Shown here piece after piece: positions 8,895-17,508 of a stretch of DNA of 64,000 nucleotides (positions within the stretch are counted from its first letter, which is position 1; each line of letters opens with the position of its first letter). The DNA comes from Allorhizobium undicola ORS 992 = ATCC 700741 (GTDB lineage Bacteria > Pseudomonadota > Alphaproteobacteria > Rhizobiales > Rhizobiaceae): contig NZ_JHXQ01000003.1 of the NCBI RefSeq assembly GCF_000621665.1, positions 124,001-188,000 of the forward strand, written 5' to 3'. The notes beneath the pieces are model-generated. The model was given only the letters and a program-made list of their open reading frames with translations, made no database searches and had not been told where the DNA came from. A program made the position numbers and the translations under genes.

Positions 8895-9710
8895 TCAGCC
8901 GAAGCGGCCCATGATGTAATCCTGGGTGCGCTGGTCATCGGGGTTGGTGAACATCTTGTCGGTATCGTTTTCTTCCACCAGCTGGCCCAGATGGAACATG
9001 GCGGTGCGCTGCGAAACGCGGGCCGCCTGCTGCATGGAATGGGTGACGATGACGATGGTGAAGTTGGCGCGCAACTCGTGGATCAACTCCTCGACGCGGG
9101 CGGTGGCAATCGGGTCGAGTGCCGAGCAGGGCTCGTCCATCAGAATGACTTCGGGGCTCACCGCAATGGCGCGGGCAATGCACAGGCGCTGCTGCTGGCC
9201 GCCGGAAAGGCCGGTGCCCGGCTCTTGCAGGCGGTCCTTGACCTCGTTCCACAGACCGGCGCGTTGCAGGCTGGACTCGATGATCTGGTCCATGTCGGCC
9301 TTGCTGCGGGCAAGGCCGTGGATACGCGGGCCATAGGCGATATTTTCATAGATCGACTTCGGGAAGGGGTTCGGCTTCTGAAACACCATGCCAACCCGCG
9401 CGCGCAGTTCCACCACGTCGATGGAGGGGTCGTAGATGTCCATCTCGTCCAGCGTGATGCGCCCGGTAACGCGGCAATTGTCGATCGTGTCGTTCATGCG
9501 GTTCAGCGTCCGCAGGAAGGTGGATTTGCCGCAGCCGGAGGGGCCGATCAGCGCCGTCACGGTGTTTTCGCGGACATTCAGGTTGACGTCGAACAGGGCA
9601 CGCTTTTCGCCGTAATAGACGGATACGTCCTTGCCGACCATCTTGTAGTTCATCTCGGTCATTTTCTGATCCAGCGCCTTTTCAACTGCTGCTTCGGACA
9701 TCATGTTCAT
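8895..9710 (-). CDS. pstB: Phosphate ABC transporter ATP-binding protein PstB
   Basis: This is the ATPase of the high-affinity phosphate importer. Walker A (GPSGCGKST), Q-loop region ([11 protein letters not shown]), the signature LSGGQQQR, Walker B ([12 protein letters not shown]) and the H-loop (VTHSM) are intact. At 271 residues it is full length. The start follows AAGGAAC. It lies 18 bases after pstA. Confidence 0.98.
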   Translation of the reverse strand: MNMMSEAAVEKALDQKMTEMNYKMVGKDVSVYYGEKRALFDVNLNVRENTVTALIGPSGCGKSTFLRTLNRMNDTIDNCRVTGRITLDEMDIYDPSIDVVELRARVGMVFQKPNPFPKSIYENIAYGPRIHGLARSKADMDQIIESSLQRAGLWNEVKDRLQEPGTGLSGGQQQRLCIARAIAVSPEVILMDEPCSALDPIATARVEELIHELRANFTIVIVTHSMQQAARVSQRTAMFHLGQLVEENDTDKMFTNPDDQRTQDYIMGRFG

Positions 9711-9728
9711 GGCCTTGTTCCTTCCGGA

Positions 9729-11051
9729 TTACCAGCGTCGCTCGAAACGGCGGCGCAGCAGAATGGCTCCTACATTCATGATGAGCAGGAAGAGGAGCAG
9801 GATGATGATTGCACCGGAGGTGCGTTCGACAAAGGCCCGTTCGGCTTCGTTTGCCCACATGTAGATCTGGACAGGAAGCGCGGTGGAGGGATCCATGGGC
9901 GTTCCCGGATAATCGGCCACGAACGCCACCATGCCGATGAGAAGCAGCGGCGCGGTTTCGCCCAGCGCGTGGGCAAGGCCGATGATGGTGCCGGTGAGAA
10001 TGCCCGGCATGGCAAGCGGCAGCACGTGGTGAAACACCATCTGCATCTTCGAGGCGCCAAGTCCCAGCGCCGCAGCGCGGATAGATGGCGGCACCGCCTT
10101 CAACGCCGCACGGGTGGCAATGATGATCGTCGGCAGGGTCATGAGTGTCAGCACGAGACCGCCGACCAGCGAGGCCGAACGCGGCAGGCCCGCGAAGTTG
10201 ACGAATACGGCAAGACCAAGCAGGCCGAAGACGATGGAAGGAACGGCGGCGAGGTTGTTGATATTCACCTCGATGAGATCCGTCAGACGGTTCTTCGGGG
10301 CAAATTCCTCCAGATAGATGGACGCCGCAACGCCGATGGGCAGCGAGAGAACGAGAACGATCAACATCATATAGGCCGAGCCGATCAGCGCGACACCCAC
10401 GCCCGCTGCTTCTGCACGGCTTGAGGCGCCGTTGAAGAAAATCCCGGTATTGAATTTCTTCGCCAGTACGCCGTCGGCGGCCAATTTATTCATCCACTCG
10501 ATCTGCTGATTGGAGATCTTGCGGTTGGTTTCATCGACGGTGAGATCAACCTGGCCCTTGAAGGCGGAGTCCAGATTGGCGCTGGCCAGAATGGAAACCG
10601 GCACCGTCTTGCCGATCAGCGAGGGATCGTTCTGCACCATCTGGCGCAGTTGCACGCGCACGCTTTCCGAAACCATGTCCGTCAGGGCCTTCATGGCCGG
10701 ACGGTTGCTGGTTTCGAGGCCAAGATGCCTGGCCAGCGCATTGCGCGCCAGCAGCGGATAATTGGCCGCCACCAGCACATTGGGATTGTCCGCGCGCTGG
10801 TTGGAGGGGTCGATCACCTGCGCGCTGAACTCGATGGGCAGGGTGAAGGTCGTCTGCTGAAAGGCGGTATAGCCCTTCGAAACGACCGATCCCAGCAGGA
10901 TGAACAGGAAGATCAGACCGAAGCTGATGGCGGCGATGCCATAGGCGCGAAAGCGGCGTTCAGCGGCATAGCGGCGCTTGATGCCGATGTCGCGGCGCCC
11001 GGCAGCGGGCCTTGCGAGCGTGGCGGAGCCTTGGGATACGATCTCACTCAT
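9729..11051 (-). CDS. pstA: Phosphate ABC transporter permease PstA
   Basis: This is one of two membrane subunits of the PstSCAB importer. The 440-residue protein is longer than E. coli PstA because it carries the N-terminal extension common in alphaproteobacteria (DUF3333 type): one membrane segment near residues 37-59 and a periplasmic domain of about 170 residues. The BPD_transp_1 core follows with about five membrane segments and the EAA-like loop (AALGLGASKMQMVFHHVLP). Its ATG overlaps the pstC stop by 4 bases, so translation is probably coupled. Confidence 0.96.
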   Translation of the reverse strand: MSEIVSQGSATLARPAAGRRDIGIKRRYAAERRFRAYGIAAISFGLIFLFILLGSVVSKGYTAFQQTTFTLPIEFSAQVIDPSNQRADNPNVLVAANYPLLARNALARHLGLETSNRPAMKALTDMVSESVRVQLRQMVQNDPSLIGKTVPVSILASANLDSAFKGQVDLTVDETNRKISNQQIEWMNKLAADGVLAKKFNTGIFFNGASSRAEAAGVGVALIGSAYMMLIVLVLSLPIGVAASIYLEEFAPKNRLTDLIEVNINNLAAVPSIVFGLLGLAVFVNFAGLPRSASLVGGLVLTLMTLPTIIIATRAALKAVPPSIRAAALGLGASKMQMVFHHVLPLAMPGILTGTIIGLAHALGETAPLLLIGMVAFVADYPGTPMDPSTALPVQIYMWANEAERAFVERTSGAIIILLLFLLIMNVGAILLRRRFERRW

Positions 11052-12538
11052 TCGTACTGCTCCCGGTATTTGCGCACGATGTAAAGCGCATAGATGTTAA
11101 GGCAGAGCGTGATGGCAAACAGCGTGATGCCGAGTGCAAAGGCCACCAGCGTTTGCGGCGAGGTAAACTCCAGGTCGCCGGTCAGCTGATTGACGATCTT
11201 CACGGTTACGGTGGTCATCGGCTCGAAGGGGTTGAACTGGATGCGGGCGGCAACGCCTGCGGCCAGAACGACGATCATGGTTTCTCCGATGGCGCGCGAG
11301 GCTGTCATCAGCAGTGCGCCGACAATGCCGGGAAGGGCGGCGGGCAGGATGACGCGCTTCACTGTTTCCGACCGGGTGGCGCCAAGGCCGAGCGAACCGT
11401 CCCGCAGGGCCCGCGGCACCGCGGTGATGATGTCGTCGGAGAGAGACGAAACGTAAGGGATCAGCATGATGCCCATGACGAAGCCAGCCGTCAGCACGCT
11501 CTGCGCCTGGATGAAACTGGTGTAATCGCCGGTGGCCAGACCGCTGATTTCGCCGGAAATGTCGCGCAGGAACGGTCCCACCGTGGTCAGGGCGAAGAAG
11601 CCGTAGACGATGGTGGGAATACCGGCCAGCACTTCCAGCAGCGGCTTTGCCACCGAGCGCAGGGTGGGTGTGGCGTATTCCGCCATGTAGATGGCCGAGA
11701 ACAGACCGATCGGCACGGCAAACAGCATGGCCACGAAGCCGATATAGAGCGTTCCCATCAGCAGCGGGATAAGGCCGAACTGGCCTTCCGATCCGCCGGA
11801 GCCGGCGGCGGCGAAGCGCGGATCCCAGACGGTGCCGAAGAAGAATTCATGAGGGGGAACGGCGCGGAAGAAATGCGTGGCCTCCGTCAGCATCGAAAGA
11901 ATGATGCCGAGGGTGGTCAAAATGGCAATGGAGGAGCAAAGCACCAGTGCCGCCAGCATGACCTGCTCCACCCGGTTACGGGCGCGAAAACGCGGCGCCA
12001 GCAGTCTCAGGGCCGCCAGCAGGCCGAGAACCGAAATCGCCAGCGTGGCCGCGCTGAGCATGAGGCTGTTGGTGGCCTGAAGATCCCGCAGATGTTCTGC
12101 GGCGGAAACCATGTAAGGCTCGGGATCGGAGGCCAGCGGAATGCCTTTTTCTCCCAGCAGCGCACGCGCGGTGGCGGGATCGGCGGCGGCAATGCGGGCG
12201 CGTTCCTCGTCGGAAAGGTCGGTCAGGCCGCGGGCAATGGAGGAAATCGTGCCGTAGGAAAGGTTACGGCTGGCAAGATCCTGTCCCTGCACGGTCTGAG
12301 GCAGTTCGCCGCGAATGCGGTTTTCGATAATGGCCGGCGATGCCGAAAGCCAGACGGCCATGAGCAAAAGGGCTGGCACCGTGGCTGCGACGGCGACAAA
12401 GCTGCCGTGATAGCCATAACGGGAGTGGAGGGTGGATGCCTTGCCGCCAGCCATGGCGGCGGCACGCGACGCTCCTATGAAATAGCCGATCACCCCCAGG
12501 GCAATCACAATCAGTAAAAGTGTTGAGGTACTCATCAA
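11048..12538 (-). CDS. pstC: Phosphate ABC transporter permease PstC
   Basis: This is the partner permease of PstA. The 496-residue protein has an alphaproteobacterial N-terminal extension with membrane segments near residues 5-25 and 48-68, then the core permease domain with the EAA-like loop GSLGLGATRSETVKRVILP. The start at 12538 follows GGGGGATTTTG. It is separated from pstS by 271 bases that hold a hairpin next to the pstS stop, a typical place for differential expression of the abundant binding protein. Confidence 0.96.
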   Translation of the reverse strand: MMSTSTLLLIVIALGVIGYFIGASRAAAMAGGKASTLHSRYGYHGSFVAVAATVPALLLMAVWLSASPAIIENRIRGELPQTVQGQDLASRNLSYGTISSIARGLTDLSDEERARIAAADPATARALLGEKGIPLASDPEPYMVSAAEHLRDLQATNSLMLSAATLAISVLGLLAALRLLAPRFRARNRVEQVMLAALVLCSSIAILTTLGIILSMLTEATHFFRAVPPHEFFFGTVWDPRFAAAGSGGSEGQFGLIPLLMGTLYIGFVAMLFAVPIGLFSAIYMAEYATPTLRSVAKPLLEVLAGIPTIVYGFFALTTVGPFLRDISGEISGLATGDYTSFIQAQSVLTAGFVMGIMLIPYVSSLSDDIITAVPRALRDGSLGLGATRSETVKRVILPAALPGIVGALLMTASRAIGETMIVVLAAGVAARIQFNPFEPMTTVTVKIVNQLTGDLEFTSPQTLVAFALGITLFAITLCLNIYALYIVRKYREQYE

Positions 12539-12776
12539 AATCCCCCGCTATTGAAGAATAGCATCGGTAAGTGCTGAAGCCTGTGCCGTCATTTCGGGGC
12601 GCGACTGCCAATTTCCTTGACCGGAGGCGGATGCCGAGGAAATCAGTCAGCAAAATCTGGTTTTCCGCCACTCCCGCGCGGGAGAATGCCGGGGTCTTCA
12701 GGGCGTTTACGTCGAGGGCGGCATGGATGTTATCGTCAATATCCGCCGCAGGTTCCGTCATACGCTCCAAAGAAGA

Positions 12777-12801
12777 CCGGCGCGGGGGTGAGCCGCGCCG
12801 G
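12777..12801 (-). terminator. Attenuator-like hairpin between pstS and pstC
   Basis: A 9-bp GC-rich stem (12777-12785 and 12793-12801) sits 8 bases after the pstS stop, and on the minus strand it is followed by TCTTCTTT. It probably terminates part of the transcripts, so that pstS is made in excess over the permeases. The remaining bases to pstC show no gene. Confidence 0.6.
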
Positions 12802-12809
12802 GGAAAGTC

Positions 12810-13835
12810 TTACTTGCCAGCAGCGAACTTGGTGCGGAACTCTTCACGCTCCTTGTCGGGAGCCGGAACCAGACCGTAGTTGGCGAGCGGACCATCGGGG
12901 CCGATCATCTGCTCGGACAGGAAGAAGTCCACATATTCCTTCATGCCCGGAACGGAACCCAGATGCGCCTTCTTCACGTAGAAGAACAGCGGACGGGAAA
13001 CCGGATACTTGCCGGTGGCAACGGTTTCGACCGAGGGCTTGACGCCGGAAATGGTGGCAACCTTCAGCTTGTCGGCATTGTTTTCGTAGAAGGACAGGCC
13101 GAATACGCCAAACGCGGTCTTGTTGGCGGCAATGCGGGCCAGCGTTTCGGTGTAGTCACCGTCGATGTCCACAGCCTTGCCGTCCTTGCGCACGGCGATG
13201 CACTTCTTGGAGGCATCCTTTTCGCCAACCGCAGCCTTGATCACGTCGATGGCCTTGGTGTCCTTGCAGCCCTGTTCGAGAACCTTGGTTTCGAACACTT
13301 CGCGCGTGCCGTGCTTTTCGCCCGGAATGAAGGCCATGATGTCGGTGTCCGGCAGGTCCTTGTTGACTTCCGACCACTTCTTGTAGGGGTTGGCAACGAG
13401 CTTGCCATCTACGACTACTTCAGCCGCGAGAGCCTTGTAGAGGTCGGAGGGAACGAGGGCGAGGTCCTTGTTGGACTTGTCAACGGCAAAGACGATGCCG
13501 TCATAGCCGAACTTGACTTCCTGAATGTCGGTTACGCCGGCGGCCTGGCAGGCTTCAGCTTCCGACTTGTTGATCGGGCGCGAAGCGTTTGCAATGTCGA
13601 TGGTTTCCGGGCCGACGCCCTTGCAGAATTCCTTGAGGCCAGCGCCCGTGCCGCCGGACTCGACAACCGGGGTCTTGAACTTGGTGAAGGTCTCGCCGAA
13701 GGTTTCGGCAACGATCTTGGCATAGGGCAGAACGGTGGAGGAACCGGCGACCTGGACCTGATCGCGAGCAGCGGCGGCGCCAGCGAAGGCGACGGAGGCG
13801 ACCAGGGCCGCTACGGAAAGTTTCAACATGGACAT
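12810..13835 (-). CDS. pstS: Phosphate-binding periplasmic protein PstS
   Basis: This is the binding protein of the phosphate importer. The first 23 residues are a signal peptide ending in AGAAAA. The mature part has the phosphate-binding GSSTVLPYA loop, ESGGTGAGLKEFCKG and GEKHGTREVFETKVL, features of the larger 340-residue alphaproteobacterial PstS group. The ATG at 13835 follows GGGAGAGATAG. A Pho box lies about 100 bases upstream. It is cotranscribed ahead of pstC. Confidence 0.97.
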   Translation of the reverse strand: MSMLKLSVAALVASVAFAGAAAARDQVQVAGSSTVLPYAKIVAETFGETFTKFKTPVVESGGTGAGLKEFCKGVGPETIDIANASRPINKSEAEACQAAGVTDIQEVKFGYDGIVFAVDKSNKDLALVPSDLYKALAAEVVVDGKLVANPYKKWSEVNKDLPDTDIMAFIPGEKHGTREVFETKVLEQGCKDTKAIDVIKAAVGEKDASKKCIAVRKDGKAVDIDGDYTETLARIAANKTAFGVFGLSFYENNADKLKVATISGVKPSVETVATGKYPVSRPLFFYVKKAHLGSVPGMKEYVDFFLSEQMIGPDGPLANYGLVPAPDKEREEFRTKFAAGK

Positions 13836-13938
13836 CTATCTCTCCCGAGAAATGAACTTTTGTGGAATTGCGGCACTTGGCGCCTGCAATCGCCGGGCTC
13901 CGGCGGCCTCTTCTTAGACCCTCACGGCTTTTGCTTTT

Positions 13939-13967
13939 ATGTCAGTTCGATGAAACATTTGTGACAG
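13939..13967 (-). promoter_or_regulatory. Pho box upstream of pstS (three 7-bp units)
   Basis: On the minus strand the sequence reads CTGTCAC, AAAT, GTTTCAT, CGAA, CTGACAT: three direct 7-bp repeats with 4-base spacers. This matches the PhoB box pattern (CTGTCAT-N4-CTGTCAT), extended by half a box. It lies 104 bases before the pstS start, where PhoB would replace the -35 contact. It makes pst induction by phosphate limitation very likely. Confidence 0.85.
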
Positions 13968-14029
13968 TTCAAGTCATTGAATAAAATAGTAAAAATCGAT
14001 TGCGCGCATGAGAGAATGTCTCTTTCATG

Positions 14030-15289
14030 TCAAAAACGCACAGTAAACTCCGTTCCTTGCCCCACATCCGAGCGCACGATCAGGCGGGCGCGGTGACGGG
14101 TGAGGATGTGCTTGACGATTGCCAGACCAAGGCCCGTGCCCTTTTTCGATCGGCTGTCGGCCACGCTGACGCGGTAAAAGCGCTCCGTCAGGCGCGGCAC
14201 ATGTTCGGGCGCGATGCCCGGCCCCTTGTCGGTCACGGCCACTTCCACCACGCCATCACGGCGGCGCAAGGTGACATCCACCAGCTTGCCCTCCTGGCCG
14301 TATTTGCAGGCGTTTTCGATGAGGTTTTCGAAGACCTGGATCAGCTCGTCGCGCTCTCCGACCACTTCCACCGGCCCGTCGGGCAGGTGCAGGCGCACAT
14401 CCACATCCAGTTCGCCCGCAAGGGGGGCGAGGCTGTCGCGCACATGGGTGAGAACCGGCGCAAGCTCCACCTTCTGCGCAGGCGCGAGATGCGCCTTGAG
14501 TTCAAGCCGCGAAAGCGACAGCAGGTCGTCCACGAGACGGCTCATGCGGGTGGCCTGCTCCAGCATGATGTTGAGAAAGCGTTCCTGCGCCCTGGCATCG
14601 TTGCGTGCCGGGCCGAGCAATGTTTCGATAAAGCCGCGCAGCGAGGCAAGCGGCGTGCGCAATTCATGGCTGGCATTGGCCACGAAATCCGAGCGCATAC
14701 GGTCGATGCGCCTGAGTTCCGAAATATCGCGGAACGTCATGAGGTAAAGCGGCCTGGCGCGCTGGGGCACCATAAGCGGGGCGATCCTGACGATGAAGAC
14801 CCGTTCCGACGGCAGAAATTCGGAATGCTCGATCTGGTTCGGTCTGCCGCTCTTTATCGTTTCGCGCATCATATCGAGAATATTGGGGGAGCGCCATTTG
14901 GCGGACAGGTGCAGACCGGCTTCGATTTCGCCAAAGTCGAGGCTGGCGGCCGGATTCTGGAATAGCAGGGTGCCATCCGCGTCGAAAATGACGCTGGGCA
15001 GGTCAATGGCCGTGAAGGCGGCAAAACTTCCCGCCTCCGCAAGAAGCGCCGCATCGTGCCGGTGGTTTTCCGTGGCTTTTGCGGCGGCATTTTCCGCCCT
15101 TTGCTGATCGCTGGCGCGGAGGCACAGGAAGGCCATGCCCACGAAAAGCCCGCCAAGGCAGAAGAGCCAGTCTGCACCGGACAGATAGGCTCCACCCGCC
15201 AGCACCAGCGAAAGAAGCATCAGGTCGCGGCGCTGTCGCAGCCTGTGGCGCAATGCGGGCCAGTCTGGAATGAATGCCTTGGAATCCAT
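14030..15289 (-). CDS. phoR: Phosphate regulon sensor histidine kinase PhoR
   Basis: The 419-residue kinase has two adjacent N-terminal membrane segments (about residues 22-38 and 40-57) without a large periplasmic domain, then a PAS-like region, the HisKA box (FVANASHELRTPLASL) and HATPase_c motifs (NLIENACKYG, DKGPGIAPEH, GTGLGLAIVKH). It senses Pst state through PhoU and phosphorylates PhoB. I chose the ATG at 15289 (MDSKAFIPDW). The frame is open much further upstream but that part is arginine- and serine-rich noise. A small hairpin (CCCCGG/CCGGGG, 15300-15314) overlaps the ribosome-binding region GGGGAGAAG and may limit translation. Confidence 0.95.
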   Translation of the reverse strand: MDSKAFIPDWPALRHRLRQRRDLMLLSLVLAGGAYLSGADWLFCLGGLFVGMAFLCLRASDQQRAENAAAKATENHRHDAALLAEAGSFAAFTAIDLPSVIFDADGTLLFQNPAASLDFGEIEAGLHLSAKWRSPNILDMMRETIKSGRPNQIEHSEFLPSERVFIVRIAPLMVPQRARPLYLMTFRDISELRRIDRMRSDFVANASHELRTPLASLRGFIETLLGPARNDARAQERFLNIMLEQATRMSRLVDDLLSLSRLELKAHLAPAQKVELAPVLTHVRDSLAPLAGELDVDVRLHLPDGPVEVVGERDELIQVFENLIENACKYGQEGKLVDVTLRRRDGVVEVAVTDKGPGIAPEHVPRLTERFYRVSVADSRSKKGTGLGLAIVKHILTRHRARLIVRSDVGQGTEFTVRF

Positions 15290-15537
15290 GTCGTCTTCTC
15301 CCCGGCTGCCGGGGCCTCCCGCCGCTGTTCTCGTGTCTTGTGGCTCAGCCGCATGGCTCTCACGGTTTGCACCGCGAGGCAATGACCCACATTTGCTCAT
15401 AATCCGGTTCGATGACAGATTTTTACGGGAAAGATCGCCAGTGCCGGTGGATGACGGCAGGTTTCGACACCATGTTCTCAACAGGCAGGCGGAACATGCG
15501 CCGGTCGCGGATGATGAGGCAAAGGAGCAGGTTGGTG

Positions 15538-16416
15538 ATGACAGGCAGGATGGGCAGCCGCACCGTGGAGCTGGAAATTGGCGGAAAAACAAGGCTTTTC
15601 GACATAGACGATCCCGTGCTTGCGGACTGGGTAGAGGACGCGGCACTGACATCGGGTCATCATCCCTATAAGGAAAAGCTCGACGCGGAAGACTATGAGA
15701 AGGAACTGAGACGGCTGCAAATCGAGCTGGTCAAGGTGCAGTTCTGGCTTCAGGTCACGGGGGGCCGTGTCATGGCGCTTTTCGAGGGGCGGGATGCCGC
15801 AGGCAAGGGCGGCACCATCAATGCCATTCGTGCTTACATGAACCCGAGATCGGCCCGCACGGTCGCGCTTTCCAAGCCCAGCGAGACCGAGCGCAGCCAA
15901 TGGTACTTCCAGCGATATGTATCGCATTTCCCAAGCGGCGGGGAATTCGTGCTGTTTGACCGGTCCTGGTACAACCGCGCCGTTGTCGAGCCAGTGATGG
16001 GCTTCTGCTCCAAAGAGGAATATCACCTGTTTATGGACCAGGTGCCGCATCTGGAGAAAATGATTGAGCAGGACGGCATCCATTTCTTCAAATTCTGGCT
16101 GGATATTGGCAGGGAAATGCAAATCAAGCGCTTTCACGACCGGCGCCATGATCCGCTGAAAGTGTGGAAGCTTTCGCCCATGGATATTGCGGCGTTGAAC
16201 AAATGGGAGGACTACACCGGCAAGCGCGACCGGATGCTGGAAAAAACCCATTCCAAAGGCGCCCCCTGGATGGTGGTGAAGGCCAATGACAAGCGCCGCG
16301 CCCGTCTCAATGTCATCCGCCACATGCTCCATGCGCTGGATTACGAGGGCAAGGACAAGAAGGCCCTGGGAGAGATCGACGAAAAGATCATCGGCAAGGC
16401 CCCCGATATGCTTTGA
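15538..16416 (+). CDS. ppk2: Polyphosphate kinase 2 family protein
   Basis: PPK2 enzymes transfer phosphate between polyphosphate and nucleoside di- or monophosphates. Walker A ([10 protein letters not shown]), Walker B with the conserved DRSWYNRA and PVMGFC, and the lid helices ([15 protein letters not shown], here [15 protein letters not shown]) are present. With the chosen start the protein has 292 residues, usual for class I PPK2. The start is uncertain: ATG at 15538 (preceded by AGGAG at 10 bases), GTG at 15535 or ATG at 15550. It is divergent from phoR, which fits a link to phosphate metabolism, but I see no full Pho box in the 248-base gap. Confidence 0.9.
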   Translation: MTGRMGSRTVELEIGGKTRLFDIDDPVLADWVEDAALTSGHHPYKEKLDAEDYEKELRRLQIELVKVQFWLQVTGGRVMALFEGRDAAGKGGTINAIRAYMNPRSARTVALSKPSETERSQWYFQRYVSHFPSGGEFVLFDRSWYNRAVVEPVMGFCSKEEYHLFMDQVPHLEKMIEQDGIHFFKFWLDIGREMQIKRFHDRRHDPLKVWKLSPMDIAALNKWEDYTGKRDRMLEKTHSKGAPWMVVKANDKRRARLNVIRHMLHALDYEGKDKKALGEIDEKIIGKAPDML

Positions 16417-16453
16417 GGCTCCGTAACGGCTCCGTTGCAAGCGTCTTTGGCGG

Positions 16454-17317
16454 TCACTTTGCCAAGTTGACAAGCCAACCGGCCAGCCGCCGTAGCCGGC
16501 TCGGAGACTTTTGCCTGGCGGCAAACTCTAGCAGTCGTTGATAGAGAGAATGCTCATCCGGCCTGTTGGTAAATTTATGCGTCAGCTTGAAGACCGGCAC
16601 CGGCGGAGATTTCAGCAACGCCTCGATTTCGCGGCCGGGCGGCGCAAGCAGCGCGGCGGAGTTCGGGCCGAAATGGAAAGGGTTGGCAGCAGGAATTTTC
16701 GGTGTACTGTCCCAGAGCTTACGGAATTCCGCGTGTTTTTCATAGGCCCAGGCAAAGCAGCGGTGATGCCAGAAGTAGATATCGCGTTCGCTGCGGCCCT
16801 CCCAATAGGCTCGTCCTTCCTCTCGCCAGTCGGCAATGATGCGCGAACCCTTGCTGGCTGCCAGAAACCAGTTCGACAACATCCTGTCGGGTCCAGGCTG
16901 GTGAAAGGCGAAAAAGCCTGTTGCTATTGCGGTAGGCAGCCAGTCATCCAGCGGTCGTGCGCAAAGGGTGGTGGCGTCGGCCCAGACCCCACCGTAGCGA
17001 TAAAGAAGTTCGGTGCGGATCAGGTTGGCGAGAGCTTCCGGCGGTTTCGAGGTCGCCGTATATTCGGCAAGTAGTTCCTGCGGAATGAAGCGCCCTGCCG
17101 TTTCCAGCGTCAGTGCCTCAACGCGCCAGCCCGGATTGGAGATTTCCCAAGAGCGGCGGGAAAGCCGGGCTATTTCTGGTGCCTTGTCCCATCCTTGCAG
17201 CCAGAGCATCCAGATAACTTTGGGGCATGAAGATGAGCTGCCGAAGGCCACAGGCAGAAACTCCGAATTTTTACATCGAACGAAAACAGCAGGCTTCGCT
17301 GCGTCACTTGCGTTCAA
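16454..17317 (-). CDS. GT32-like / capsular polysaccharide synthesis glycosyltransferase
   Basis: The protein begins near PKVIWMLWLQGWDKAPE and contains RTELLYRYGGVWADATTLC, the L-Y-R-Y-G-G-x-x-x-D pattern of GT32 and Caps_synth glycosyltransferases, which use a DXD-type site to transfer sugars from nucleotide donors. Its donor and product are unknown. The start is unclear: no ATG precedes PKVIW within the gene, the frame runs on through tRNA-Gly, and the first plausible codon is a TTG at 17317 without a visible ribosome-binding site. It stands alone between ppk2 and the tRNA, with no other polysaccharide genes near. It could be a 5'-truncated or transferred gene. Confidence 0.75.
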   Translation of the reverse strand: MNASDAAKPAVFVRCKNSEFLPVAFGSSSSCPKVIWMLWLQGWDKAPEIARLSRRSWEISNPGWRVEALTLETAGRFIPQELLAEYTATSKPPEALANLIRTELLYRYGGVWADATTLCARPLDDWLPTAIATGFFAFHQPGPDRMLSNWFLAASKGSRIIADWREEGRAYWEGRSERDIYFWHHRCFAWAYEKHAEFRKLWDSTPKIPAANPFHFGPNSAALLAPPGREIEALLKSPPVPVFKLTHKFTNRPDEHSLYQRLLEFAARQKSPSRLRRLAGWLVNLAK

Positions 17318-17368
17318 TTGTTTTTGGGGAAAGCGTCTTATGGTCTCCTGCAAGCTCCAGAACGGCGC

Positions 17369-17442
17369 TGGAGCGGGTGAAGGGAATCGAACCCTCGTAT
17401 TCAGCTTGGGAAGCTGCTGCTCTACCATTGAGCTACACCCGC
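17369..17442 (-). tRNA. tRNA-Gly (anticodon CCC)
   Basis: On the minus strand the acceptor stem GCGGGTG pairs with CACCCGC. The D-loop region TAGCTCAATGGTAGAGC, an anticodon loop TTCCCAA (anticodon CCC), the T-loop GGTTCGATTCCC and an encoded CCA end are all visible. The 74 bases include CCA. It is located between dcd and the glycosyltransferase. Confidence 0.95.
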
Positions 17443-17508
17443 CTTGCCCGCGCACAGTTCCTATACTTGCGCGGCGATGTCAAGCCTGTCGGCGGTAAAT
17501 GCGCCCTC

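Noticed and set aside
15412..15428. Pho box between phoR and ppk2
   Set aside because: Only one good 7-bp unit (ATGACAG) is present and the second unit does not match.
17371..17455. N-terminal part of the glycosyltransferase frame upstream of 17317
   Set aside because: This part is the translated tRNA-Gly sequence and not protein-coding.
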